Positions 26,324-35,342 of a stretch of DNA of 64,000 nt are shown here, in pieces. A program made the translations under genes and the position numbers. The stretch is taken from NCBI RefSeq assembly GCF_040932435.1, contig NZ_JBFQGA010000006.1, positions 310,001-374,000 of the forward strand, read 5' to 3'. The first letter of the stretch is position 1, and every line of letters begins with the position of its first letter. Source of the stretch: Kluyvera sp040932435. Lineage in GTDB: Bacteria; Pseudomonadota; Gammaproteobacteria; Enterobacterales; Enterobacteriaceae. The notes below the pieces were generated by a model. The model ran no database searches. It was not told the origin of the DNA and was given only the letters and a program-made list of their open reading frames with translations.

Positions 26324-26634
26324 GTAAGTAGATTCTCATCTTAAATAACAGAAGCCCACGCAGCCCAAGGGCAACGCGGAAAATAAGCACTGTTAAAAGA
26401 GAAAATCTTTACATGGGAAACGCTACTCGTCGGATAATCGATACAAAACTTTAGCATAAAAAAATCAGAGAGTAGCTTTAATGTTGAATATCTACGCCGC
26501 GTTTACAAAGGGCCCTCAGCTCAACGAGTTTGTCTGCTTGGTGTCCTAGGCGGACTGTAGTAGTGCAGCATCTGCATAGGTAGTATTATTCTTAACCAAT
26601 ATTTTTAATGTCCTACTTCTCAAGGATTAAAACA
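26324..26634. other. Intergenic region without a gene
   Basis: About 310 bp between divergent genes, AT-rich. Positions 26497-26570 contain a degenerate CCTCAGCTCAACGAG...GGCGGAC sequence that recurs in other gaps of the 16-27 kb segment. No gene or terminator seen. Confidence 0.4.
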
Positions 26635-27171
26635 ATGCCACTGCCAGAAAGGATGAAACCCACCAAAGTCAGTAGTAAAAAGATTAATGAACTCTCAAAA
26701 AATGCTGAATTTATACTTTCTAAAATTGATGAAGGTTCAGATGAGGAAGACCCTATTCTGGCGGCTATGATTGTCGAATGGAACAATCATGTTGTGTGTC
26801 CCTATGCATTTTCTGATTTCAGAGATTACGCCTCTTGGACCAGCGCCAGAGAGTTTACCCGGATGGCTTTTAATCTGGATAAATTTTACCCCGACTTTAC
26901 GTGGGAAGAACTGCTTCAAACAATCAAATTCATATGCAACTGCGAAGGCAAAGAATCTGAACAAAGCTTCGCGCTTTCATTACTTGAATGTAATTTTTCT
27001 GGTAATCCATCCGACCTAATATTCTGGCCGGATAGCTGGTTTCAGAATCCTGAAATGTTACATACCCATCTTAGTGCAGAAGAGATTGCTGGGTATTTGA
27101 TGGCCCGCTCAGGTAGGCATTTAGCTGATGCTCCTGATATAGAGTTAAGTTATCCAATACCGAACAATGAT
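26635..27171 (+). CDS. Uncharacterised acidic protein (orphan)
   Basis: A 178-179 residue soluble, acidic protein of low GC that I do not recognise. It has no signal peptide or TM segment and is rich in aromatic residues (FRDYASWTSAREF, FYPDFTWEELL, LIFWPDSWFQNPEML). The ATG at 26635 is favoured by AAGGA 8 nt upstream; ATG 26608 is an alternative. The size, acidity and base composition are like those of toxin-immunity proteins, but no toxin gene is next to it, so that is only a possibility. Confidence 0.6.
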
Positions 27172-27294
27172 TGATTGTTATGGTTTTGAAAAACAAAAGA
27201 GACGAAGGTTTGCTCACCGCGGACCTTCGCCTCAGATAACTCGTCCGCTCCATGCCAGAAGCGGACATGTTGTGCGGCGCCATCACCAATTGGT

Positions 27295-27915
27295 TTATCT
27301 CGAACTGAGAGCCAGTTTAGCCGCAAAGCATATAAACAAACCGCCGGTAGCTCTGTCCATTATCCTGACTATATGACTTTTCTTCAGCATGGCGGATGCA
27401 AAGTGCGTCGATAAAATGAGCGTGACAGACCAAATTGTCCCTATCGCGACATGAATGCTAACAAGAATAAATGTCCAGATTAGAGGAGAGTGCCCGGCCG
27501 GGATGAATTGAGGCAAAAAAGAGACATAGAAAATACCCATTTTAGGGTTGAGTACATTCCCAAGCATTCCTTTCACAAACCAATTTCCGGATGAAGAAAT
27601 ACCGTTATCGCTAGGGTTAAAAGACGATCTCGGTCGCATCAATAGCTGTAAACCTAACCAGCACAGGTATATCGCGCCGCAGATTTTGAGCATTGAATAA
27701 GCGAGCTCTGAAGCCGCCATTAGTGCGCCTAAACCAAACGCGACAAGCGTGCCCCATATGAAACAGCCGAAGTCTATTCCAAGAGCCGCATGGAAAGCTT
27801 TTTTACCGCCCTCAGCGCAGGCCGTTCGAAGGATGAGCGCTGTATCTAGGCCTGGAGTGAGCGTGAGTAATAGTGCTGCGAAGGAGAAAGCGAGAAGTGA
27901 ATCAGCAATAGACAT
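27295..27915 (-). CDS. LysE/RhtB-family amino acid exporter
   Basis: A 206-residue membrane protein with about six TM segments. The family motif appears as LLTLTPGLDTALILR near the N-terminus and GMLGNVLNPKMGIFYVSFLPQFI in the middle. Members export amino acids or homoserine lactones. Monocistronic; no adjacent regulator. Confidence 0.85.
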   Translation of the reverse strand: MSIADSLLAFSFAALLLTLTPGLDTALILRTACAEGGKKAFHAALGIDFGCFIWGTLVAFGLGALMAASELAYSMLKICGAIYLCWLGLQLLMRPRSSFNPSDNGISSSGNWFVKGMLGNVLNPKMGIFYVSFLPQFIPAGHSPLIWTFILVSIHVAIGTIWSVTLILSTHFASAMLKKSHIVRIMDRATGGLFICFAAKLALSSR

Positions 27916-28021
27916 TTTCTTTATCCGAAAGAGCGGATGTTACTCATTTGCTTTATTCCAATCAATCCTTTCAAGATAAGGTTCACAATAAACGGTGAGC
28001 CCAACGGACAACGACAACGCT

Positions 28022-28046
28022 AAAAATGCCGCCCGAAGGCGGCATT
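28022..28046 (-). terminator. Intrinsic terminator of the Bcr/CflA-type gene
   Basis: AATGCCGCC (28025-28033) and GGCGGCATT (28038-28046) with a CGAA loop. Read leftward it ends in ATTTTTA. It is about 70 bp past the stop of the leftward MFS gene. Confidence 0.8.
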
Positions 28047-28114
28047 GGCATGTTATCCGGTGCTTTTTGTTGGCTGAGAAGGGCAAGTCAGAGTGTCTCA
28101 GCGGCACCGGGTTT

Positions 28115-29242
28115 TTAGCGGCGTGATAGGCAGCAAAGCCAAGCTATCACAGCACAAACTGTCAGAACTAATCCCAGTTGCTGCACGATACCGGCAAGTC
28201 CCAGCATCATTCCCAGCAATAGATAGTAGACCAATCCAAACAGCGCTCCGGCGGCCCCTGCCTGTTCACGGTATTGGCTCAAGGCTTGGCTCAGTACGTT
28301 GGGGATCGCAATACCATAGGCAACCACGACGCCGGCCATCGGCAAAAGGATCCAGACCGATTGCTGTAATAGCCATGCCATGACGCCCGATAAAAGCGCT
28401 AGCGCGCAGGCATTTTTCACTAGTCGTTCAGGAGACAAGCCGATGGACAGCAACTTCCTGTTCCAGAGGCTTCCCGTTAAAGAGGCAAGGGCCAGTAAGA
28501 CTCCCGTCCATCCGAAGGCCTGAGAACTCCAGCCCAATTGTCCGAACAGAAACGGTGCAAGACTGTAGTAGCTGAAAAGCATCGTATTCAGCAGCGCAAC
28601 AAGCATCGCATTTTTCCACAGACTTCTATCTCCCGCCATCCGGCTAGCCAGCCCGCCAAACCGGGAGCCAGATGTATTTGCTGACCGCGTTTCAGGCAGC
28701 ATGATGACCGTCAGCGTGAGCAGCACGAGCGCCATTGTGACCAGCGCAATAAATACGCCAGCATGACCATACAGGCTAACCAGCCAGCCTCCGCTGACTA
28801 GGCCAAAGACTGGGCTCACTGCAAGCGCCGCTCCCATAACGGAAAAGACGCGGGCTAATGCAGTCGATTCATAACTATCCCGCAGCATGGTCTGCACAAC
28901 AACGGACCCTGCCGCAGCGCCGACGGCTGCCACCATGCGAGCGAGGAGCAAGACGCTAAAGTCTGTCGCAACCAGCGCCAGTGCGGAGCCTGTCCCGTAG
29001 CACAGCAGTCCAGCTATCATGGCTGGTCGACGACCGATGCGGTCGCTTAACCAGCCCCAGAGCGCAACGCCGACGGCAAATGCGACAAAATAGACTGAAA
29101 GAGTCTGAGCGGCACGCTCACTGCTTACCGAAAAGGCATGGGCAATGTTTGGCAATGCCGGGCTGTATATGGTTTCCACCAACTGGGGAAACATGATTAA
29201 TAATGTCAGCAGCCACAACGGTGGCTGTTTATGGATATTCAT
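28115..29242 (-). CDS. Bcr/CflA-type MFS drug transporter
   Basis: A 375-residue MFS protein. N-terminal PQLVETIYSPALPNIAHAF and the loop GWLSDRIGRRPAM are typical of the Bcr/CflA group of multidrug exporters. ATG at 29242. It is divergent from an AraC regulator with only about 100 bp between them, which suggests local control. Confidence 0.85.
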   Translation of the reverse strand: MNIHKQPPLWLLTLLIMFPQLVETIYSPALPNIAHAFSVSSERAAQTLSVYFVAFAVGVALWGWLSDRIGRRPAMIAGLLCYGTGSALALVATDFSVLLLARMVAAVGAAAGSVVVQTMLRDSYESTALARVFSVMGAALAVSPVFGLVSGGWLVSLYGHAGVFIALVTMALVLLTLTVIMLPETRSANTSGSRFGGLASRMAGDRSLWKNAMLVALLNTMLFSYYSLAPFLFGQLGWSSQAFGWTGVLLALASLTGSLWNRKLLSIGLSPERLVKNACALALLSGVMAWLLQQSVWILLPMAGVVVAYGIAIPNVLSQALSQYREQAGAAGALFGLVYYLLLGMMLGLAGIVQQLGLVLTVCAVIAWLCCLSRR

Positions 29243-29344
29243 AGCAACAATCCTTAGATAAACAGAATATGCAGCTATTATTGCGAAACTTGCTATGTCT
29301 CATTACCATTATAAGGACTGTATATATTAAAAGTCGGACATAAG

Positions 29345-30139
29345 ATGAAGATCAATCAAGATGATTCTTTCGATCCGGACACGTTCGATGAGTTGGTTAT
29401 CGGAATTGCATCCGATATGGGGGTGCACGATTCAGGGATGCATAGCCACCTTCGCCATCAGCTCCTTTTCTCGGCGGCCGGAAGCATCACCATTGAGCTG
29501 GATAATACCCTATGCCTACTGCCGCCTCGACGCGCGGCCTGGATACCGGCTGGCACGGTTCATCGTGCGATTATGAATAGCTCAATGGCCTATCGTTCTC
29601 TTTATTTTTCAAGCAAATTACCGTTATTAGAGTTGCCTCTGCAGATCGTTGAAGTTAATCCGCTGTTCTTCGAGGTGATAGAACGGATGGCCTTTTGGCA
29701 ATGGGGAATGACGGAAGAACGACAAGGCAGCCTAATCACCGTTTTTTGTGAAGAAATCAAAAGTGCTCAAAGCGAAAACTGGACGTTGAAATTTCCCTCC
29801 GATAATCGTCTGAGCGCATGGCTGGACAGGGTGCGCAGGGGAGAATTGCCCCCACGTCTGGGACAGTTAGCTCAAAAGGTCGGGGCATGTGAACGTACAA
29901 TAAGCCGTATATTTACCAGAGATACGGGAATGAATTATCAGAGTTGGAGGCAACAATGGCGGCTGCTGAAAGCAATGGAAATGCTCTGTGATGGTTGGCA
30001 ACTGAGTCAGGTTGCTCAGCAGCTTGATTTTGTCAGCGACAGTGCATTCATTGTCTTTTTCCGCCAGTACACAGGGACCACTCCAACCCGTTACCTCCGC
30101 GATTCAATCACTGAAAATCAGGCTTCATTTTCTGATTAA
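29345..30139 (+). CDS. AraC-family regulator
   Basis: A 264-residue regulator with an N-terminal cupin domain (HSHLRHQLLFSAAGSITIE, PPRRAAWIPAGTVH) and a C-terminal double HTH from about residue 170 (LGQLAQKVGACERTISRIF; LSQVAQQLDFVSDSAFI). The layout is like NimR. The neighbouring divergent exporter is its likely target. The ligand is unknown. Confidence 0.87.
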   Translation: MKINQDDSFDPDTFDELVIGIASDMGVHDSGMHSHLRHQLLFSAAGSITIELDNTLCLLPPRRAAWIPAGTVHRAIMNSSMAYRSLYFSSKLPLLELPLQIVEVNPLFFEVIERMAFWQWGMTEERQGSLITVFCEEIKSAQSENWTLKFPSDNRLSAWLDRVRRGELPPRLGQLAQKVGACERTISRIFTRDTGMNYQSWRQQWRLLKAMEMLCDGWQLSQVAQQLDFVSDSAFIVFFRQYTGTTPTRYLRDSITENQASFSD

Positions 30140-30198
30140 CGGCCAGAAATAAACCACACGTGAGGCCTCGAGTTTTTCACATTCACGTTTATTAAAAT

Positions 30199-30228
30199 CG
30201 CAGATGACATAACGTCATGTCATCTGCG
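30199..30228 (-). terminator. Hairpin downstream of the phosphoribosyltransferase
   Basis: CGCAGATGACAT (30199-30210) and ATGTCATCTGCG (30217-30228) form a perfect 12 bp stem with a 6 nt loop. On the minus strand ATTTTAA follows. It lies 15 bp past the leftward stop codon. Confidence 0.7.
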
Positions 30229-30242
30229 GAGGCGGCAGGTTG

Positions 30243-30761
30243 TTACTTGATAAGCTTGGCCACATTCGGCCGGTTGCGGTATTTGTTGTCCCACGGCATG
30301 CCATAACCGATCAGCAGGTCGTCGTTATCCATTTCGTAGGCATAATATTGTTTAACGGGGATCTCAACGCGGCCGGGTTTGACGAACAGCACGGCAATCG
30401 AAATAGACGCGGGCTGATAGTTTTGCGCAATGAATTCCACTAGACGTTTCATGGTGCCGCCAGACTCGATAGCATCGTCGATGATGATGATGTGGCGGCC
30501 AGCAATCTCAATATTATGGTGGTAAACGATGCTGGAGTTGTTGTTACGATCGCCTGGCGTATGGGGGCACGATATATAATCCATGCTGATATCAAAATTA
30601 AGCTGCCGGGTGAGGTCGGCGGTATAGAGGATCCCGCCGGGAACAACGGTAATCACGACGGCATCCGTAAAATCGTTGTTCAGTTGCGCCGCCACGCTGC
30701 TTACGCCTGTGGCGATAGCTTTTTCATCAAGGACGACGTCACCAATATGTTGATTTTCCAT
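30243..30761 (-). CDS. Hypoxanthine phosphoribosyltransferase-like protein
   Basis: A 172-residue type I phosphoribosyltransferase. The PRPP-binding loop reads IIIIDDAIESGGT (residues 91-103), and VVITVVPGGILYTADL and VLFVKPGRVEIPV are HPRT-like. It is clearly diverged from the canonical enterobacterial Hpt, so it is a paralog with a possibly different base specificity. ATG at 30761, monocistronic with its own hairpin. Confidence 0.82.
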   Translation of the reverse strand: MENQHIGDVVLDEKAIATGVSSVAAQLNNDFTDAVVITVVPGGILYTADLTRQLNFDISMDYISCPHTPGDRNNNSSIVYHHNIEIAGRHIIIIDDAIESGGTMKRLVEFIAQNYQPASISIAVLFVKPGRVEIPVKQYYAYEMDNDDLLIGYGMPWDNKYRNRPNVAKLIK

Positions 30762-30829
30762 GTGAACTCCATAATCTGATGTGCTATTCAGAGAGTAAAA
30801 AAACGGGTCTGTAGAACCCCAAAGAGTGT

Positions 30830-31042
30830 TTAACCTATCTTACGGCAGAGAAATTTATCTTTAATAACGCCGTCAAAAAAACGTCCTTTGGATTTAACGC
30901 TTAAAAAAGTGGCGTAAGTTTTTAGCGGAACACCAACATACTGGTAGATGCCTAAAGTAAAAAACTCTATTTCAAGAAGCTTATGTTTTTCGTCATAACC
31001 AATTGATTTTATTCTTGATGATAAAACGTCCTGACGCTGCAT
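30830..31042 (-). CDS. KTSC-domain small protein
   Basis: A 70-residue protein that is almost entirely a KTSC domain: SSRIKSIGYDEKHKLLEIEF, then IYQYVGVPLKTY and a KSKGRFFDGVIKDKF tail. The domain is also found at the C-terminus of some lysyl-tRNA synthetases; its function as a stand-alone protein is unknown. It borders the suf promoter region. Confidence 0.78.
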   Translation of the reverse strand: MQRQDVLSSRIKSIGYDEKHKLLEIEFFTLGIYQYVGVPLKTYATFLSVKSKGRFFDGVIKDKFLCRKIG

Positions 31043-31467
31043 ATTGATACCATCGCTCCCTACATCTTTTGAGTCGCCGACTGACGGGCTAACTCGGCTG
31101 AGCGGTTATCTTAACGCTTACTGCAGAATTATCTGCGGAAATTTGTTCATGGGACAAAAATCCCGATGGACCGCTGACATGCGAGGGTGGGAGTGTATTT
31201 GCCAAAAACAGCAAAATATCTATCAGATAAATAGGCATTTTTAGCACATCTTTACAAACGCCCATCTTCACGCTTGTAGGCCACCCAATCCCAATATTTA
31301 TCAGTTAATTACATAATTTTTGCTTAGCCTATCCAGCCACCACACAGGGTCTATGCTTAGTAAAAGGCTTTTTTCGCGCAAAGCCCCTGCTGATCAGGGG
31401 TTGAAGTGATAATCATTATCACTAACATGGTGTTATGCCCTAGTGGCCTAAAACATGAGGTGGAACG
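31043..31467 (+). promoter_or_regulatory. suf operon upstream region with Fur box at 31405-31423
   Basis: AGTGATAAT-C-ATTATCACT at 31405-31423 is a 19 bp perfect palindrome and an excellent Fur box, 44 bp before the sufA ATG. It implies repression by Fe-Fur, as in E. coli. IscR, OxyR and IHF sites known from E. coli may also lie here, but I cannot place them with confidence. The sufA ribosome site is GAGGTGG. No gene is evident in this 425 bp region. Confidence 0.85.
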
Positions 31468-31836
31468 ATGGAACTGCAGTCAGAAACTTTCAATCCTGCT
31501 GATTTTGCGTGGCGCGGCTTAACGCTTACGCCAGCGGCAGCAGCGCATATTCACCAGTTAATCAGCAACAAACCCGAGATCCTTGGTCTACGGCTCGGCG
31601 TGAAGCAAACCGGCTGCGCTGGCTTTGGCTACGTGCTCGACACCGTGACGTCGGTTGAAAAGGACGATCTCATTTTCGAAACCGACGGCGCGAAGCTGTT
31701 TGTGGCGCTGCAGGCGATGCCGTTTATCGACGGTACGGAAGTGGATTACGTCCGTGAAGGTTTAAACCAGCTGTTCAAATTTCATAACCCGAAAGCCCAA
31801 AACGAATGCGGCTGCGGCGAAAGCTTTGGGGTATAG
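31468..31836 (+). CDS. sufA: Fe-S assembly A-type carrier SufA
   Basis: A 122-residue A-type carrier with the three cluster-binding cysteines Cys50 (KQTGC), Cys114 and Cys116 (CGCGES), as in E. coli. It receives Fe-S clusters from SufBCD and passes them to apoproteins. First gene of the suf operon, downstream of the Fur box. The stop is 8 bp before sufB. Confidence 0.95.
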   Translation: MELQSETFNPADFAWRGLTLTPAAAAHIHQLISNKPEILGLRLGVKQTGCAGFGYVLDTVTSVEKDDLIFETDGAKLFVALQAMPFIDGTEVDYVREGLNQLFKFHNPKAQNECGCGESFGV

Positions 31837-31844
31837 GCGGTACT

Positions 31845-33332
31845 ATGTCTCGTAATACTGAAGCAACTGACGATGTCCAGAGCTGGGCCGGTGGCCCGCT
31901 GAATTACAAAGAAGGGTTCTTTACCCAACTACAAACCGACGAATTGGCGCAGGGCATTAACGAAAGCGTTGTGCGGGCGATTTCTGCACGACGTAATGAA
32001 CCAGAGTGGATGTTGGAATTTCGCCTGAAGGCCTATCACGCTTGGCTAGAAATGGAAGAACCACACTGGCTGAAAGCCAACTATGAAGGCTTAAACTACC
32101 AGGATTACAGCTATTACTCAGCGCCATCATGCGGTAACTGCGACGATACCTGCGCCTCGGAACCCGGCGCGAACCAGCAGGCAGGGACGAGCAGCTTCTT
32201 GACCGATGAGGTCGAAGCCGCGTTTAACCAACTGGGTGTCCCGGTACGAGAAGGAAAAGAGGTGGCGGTTGACGCCATTTTTGACTCCGTTTCGGTCGCG
32301 ACGACCTACCGAGAAAAGCTGGCCGAACATGGCGTGATTTTTTGCTCTTTTGGCGAAGCCATCCATGAACATGCTGAGCTGGTAAAGCGCTACCTTGGCA
32401 CGGTGGTGCCGGAAAACGACAACTTCTTTGCCGCGCTCAACGCCGCCGTTGCCTCAGATGGCACCTTTATCTATATCCCGAAAGGCGTGCGCTGTCCGAT
32501 GGAGCTATCAACCTATTTTCGCATTAACGCGGAAAAGACCGGTCAGTTTGAACGCACCATTCTGATTGCCGATGAAGGCAGCTACGTCAGTTACATTGAA
32601 GGCTGCTCGGCCCCGGTGCGTGACAGCTACCAGCTCCATGCGGCGGTCGTGGAAGTGATTATCCATAAAGATGCGGAAGTGAAATATTCCACCGTGCAGA
32701 ACTGGTTCCCCGGCGACGGCAACAGCGGCGGCATTCTCAACTTTGTCACCAAACGCGCGCTGTGCGAAGGCGAAAACAGCAAGATGTCGTGGACGCAGTC
32801 GGAAACCGGTTCGGCTATCACTTGGAAATACCCAAGCTGCATTCTGCGCGGCGACAACTCAGTCGGTGAATTTTTCTCGGTGGCGCTGACCAGCGGTCAT
32901 CAGCAGGCCGATACCGGCACCAAAATGATCCACATCGGCAAAAACACCAAATCAACCATTATCTCAAAAGGGATCTCCGCCGGACACAGCCAGAACAGCT
33001 ACCGCGGCTTGGTGAAAATCATGCCGACCGCGACCAACGCACGTAACTTTACCCAGTGCGACTCAATGCTGATTGGCCCGGACTGCGGTGCCCATACCTT
33101 CCCATACGTGGAATGTCGCAACAACAGCGCCACGCTAGAACATGAGGCGACCACCTCACGTATTGGTGAAGACCAACTGTTTTACTGCCTGCAACGAGGG
33201 ATTAGCGAAGATGATGCTATCTCGATGATTGTGAATGGCTTTTGTAAGGATGTTTTCTCGGAACTGCCGCTGGAGTTTGCCGTGGAAGCACAAAAATTGC
33301 TGGCTATCAGCCTTGAACACAGCGTCGGTTAA
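31845..33332 (+). CDS. sufB: Fe-S scaffold subunit SufB
   Basis: A 495-residue beta-helix scaffold protein, the E. coli length. The ATG at 31845 (MSRNTEATDD) is used; an in-frame extension into sufA is not coding. Near the end NNSATLEHEATTSRIGEDQLFYC is the conserved SufB/SufD core. With SufC and SufD it forms the SufBC2D complex where clusters are built on SufB. Confidence 0.95.
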   Translation: MSRNTEATDDVQSWAGGPLNYKEGFFTQLQTDELAQGINESVVRAISARRNEPEWMLEFRLKAYHAWLEMEEPHWLKANYEGLNYQDYSYYSAPSCGNCDDTCASEPGANQQAGTSSFLTDEVEAAFNQLGVPVREGKEVAVDAIFDSVSVATTYREKLAEHGVIFCSFGEAIHEHAELVKRYLGTVVPENDNFFAALNAAVASDGTFIYIPKGVRCPMELSTYFRINAEKTGQFERTILIADEGSYVSYIEGCSAPVRDSYQLHAAVVEVIIHKDAEVKYSTVQNWFPGDGNSGGILNFVTKRALCEGENSKMSWTQSETGSAITWKYPSCILRGDNSVGEFFSVALTSGHQQADTGTKMIHIGKNTKSTIISKGISAGHSQNSYRGLVKIMPTATNARNFTQCDSMLIGPDCGAHTFPYVECRNNSATLEHEATTSRIGEDQLFYCLQRGISEDDAISMIVNGFCKDVFSELPLEFAVEAQKLLAISLEHSVG

Positions 33333-33349
33333 GTATTAAGGGAAACGGT

Positions 33350-34096
33350 ATGTTGAATATCAAAGATTTACAGGTCTCGGTTGATGATAAGGCCATCCTT
33401 CGTGGAGTGAGTCTGAACGTGCGTCCGGGCGAAGTCCACGCCATCATGGGGCCGAACGGTTCGGGGAAAAGTACGCTCTCCGCCACGCTTGCCGGGCGTG
33501 AAGATTATACCGTGACCGGCGGTGAAGTGACCTTTAACGGTAACGACCTGCTGGCGATGTCGCCGGAAGAACGTGCGGGCGAAGGTATTTTTATGGCCTT
33601 TCAATATCCGGTGGAGATCCCCGGCGTCAGCAACCAGTTTTTCCTGCAAACTGCGCTTAACGCGGTACGCGCCCATCGCGGACAGGAACCGCTGGATCGT
33701 TTCGACTTCCAAGATCTAATGGAAGCTAAGATCGATCTTTTGAAAATGCCGCCGGATCTATTAACCCGTTCGGTGAACGTCGGTTTCTCCGGTGGTGAGA
33801 AAAAACGCAATGATATCCTACAGATGGCGGTGCTGGAGCCATCTTTATGCATTCTTGATGAAACGGACTCCGGGCTGGATATCGATGCATTGAAAGTTGT
33901 CTCTGAAGGGGTGAACTCCCTGCGTGACGGTAAGCGCGCCTTTATCATCGTGACCCACTATCAGCGGATTCTGGACTACATCAAGCCTGATGTTGTGCAC
34001 GTGCTTTATCAGGGACGCATTGTGAAATCCGGAGACTTCACTCTGGTGAAACAACTGGAGGAGCAGGGCTATGGCTGGCTTAGCGAACAGCAGTAG
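33350..34096 (+). CDS. sufC: SufC ATPase
   Basis: A 248-residue ABC-type ATPase. Walker A GPNGSGKSTL, signature SGGEKKR (a lysine-rich variant typical of SufC) and Walker B LCILDETDSGLD are present. It powers rearrangement of the SufB-SufD heterodimer. The 3' end overlaps sufD by 26 bp. Confidence 0.95.
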   Translation: MLNIKDLQVSVDDKAILRGVSLNVRPGEVHAIMGPNGSGKSTLSATLAGREDYTVTGGEVTFNGNDLLAMSPEERAGEGIFMAFQYPVEIPGVSNQFFLQTALNAVRAHRGQEPLDRFDFQDLMEAKIDLLKMPPDLLTRSVNVGFSGGEKKRNDILQMAVLEPSLCILDETDSGLDIDALKVVSEGVNSLRDGKRAFIIVTHYQRILDYIKPDVVHVLYQGRIVKSGDFTLVKQLEEQGYGWLSEQQ

Positions 34097-35342
34097 CGCG
34101 TTGCAGCAGTGGCATGCGTTACTTCAAGCGCGTGGTGGACAGGCGTCGCCGCAGGCGCTCGCGCATCTTAAACAGGTTAAAGATCTGGGGCTGCCTTCGC
34201 GTAAAGACGAAGACTGGAAATACACGTCGCTGGATAAACTGCTGACCAGTACTTTTGTTGCCCCGGCGCTCCCGGCGCTGACGGTGGCCGAGTGCGATGC
34301 CCATGCGTTGGCGCTAGATACTTGGCGTCTGGTGTTTGTCGACGGACAGTTCGATGCGCGGCTTAGCGACTCACTCTCAGACAGCGGCTTTGAGGTCACG
34401 GTCAACAACCAGCGACAATCGCTGCCGGAAGCCGTTCACGGTGAGATATTCCTGCATTTAACCGAAAGTCTGGCGACCAGCGTCACCCATATTCAGGTGC
34501 GCCGTAACCAACGGCCCGCCAAACCGCTATTGCTGCTGCATATCACTCGCGGCCTGACGAGCGATGAGATGAACACCGCGCACTATCGCCACCATCTGCA
34601 ACTAGAGAGCGGGGCGCAGGCGACGGTGATTGAGCAGTACGTCAGTCTGAACGACGCGCGCCACTTTACCGGCTCACGCCTGACCGCTGAGGTGGCTGAT
34701 AACGCCCAGCTTCAGCATTTCAAACTGGGCTTTGAAAATGCCCAGAGCTACCATTTTGGTCATAACGATCTGCGCTTAGGGCGCGACGCGTCTGCCTTCA
34801 GCCATAGCTTCCTGCTGGGGGCGGCGGTGACGCGTCATCACACCAGCACGCAGCTGAATGACGAAAACAGCACGCTGCGCATCAACAGCTTGGCGATGCC
34901 GGTCAATAACGAAGTGTGCGACACACGTACTTGGCTTGAGCACAACAAAGGCTACTGTGATAGCCGCCAGTTGCACAAAACCATCGTCAGCGACAAAGGT
35001 CGTGCGGTCTTTAACGGCGTGATCACGGTGGCACCGCATGCCATTAAAACCGACGGGCAGATGACTAATAACAATCTGCTGTTGGGGCGCTTGGCGGAGG
35101 TTGATACCAAGCCGCAGCTGGAAATTTACGCGGATGATGTGAAGTGCAGCCATGGTGCGACCGTTGGCCGAATCGATGACGAACAGCTCTTTTATCTGCG
35201 TGCCCGTGGCATCGCGCTGGAGGAGGCGAAAAAAATCATCCTCTACGCCTTCGCCGCTGGATTAACGGACGTTATTCCCTTAGAACCGCTCAAGCTACAC
35301 GTGCTGGAGCGGATTGGGCAGCGTCTGTCTGGAGGTAAATAA
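34071..35342 (+). CDS. sufD: Fe-S scaffold subunit SufD
   Basis: A 423-residue SufB/SufD-family protein. The conserved C-terminal VKCSHGATVGRIDDEQLFYL contains the Cys/His pair linked to iron entry. It lies within the suf operon, overlapping sufC upstream and sharing the TAATG junction with sufS. Confidence 0.95.
   Translation: MAGLANSSSALQQWHALLQARGGQASPQALAHLKQVKDLGLPSRKDEDWKYTSLDKLLTSTFVAPALPALTVAECDAHALALDTWRLVFVDGQFDARLSDSLSDSGFEVTVNNQRQSLPEAVHGEIFLHLTESLATSVTHIQVRRNQRPAKPLLLLHITRGLTSDEMNTAHYRHHLQLESGAQATVIEQYVSLNDARHFTGSRLTAEVADNAQLQHFKLGFENAQSYHFGHNDLRLGRDASAFSHSFLLGAAVTRHHTSTQLNDENSTLRINSLAMPVNNEVCDTRTWLEHNKGYCDSRQLHKTIVSDKGRAVFNGVITVAPHAIKTDGQMTNNNLLLGRLAEVDTKPQLEIYADDVKCSHGATVGRIDDEQLFYLRARGIALEEAKKIILYAFAAGLTDVIPLEPLKLHVLERIGQRLSGGK

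Noticed and set aside
31043..31404. ydiH or RydB between menI and sufA
   Set aside because: No YdiH-like frame is present, and I could not recognise the RNA by eye.
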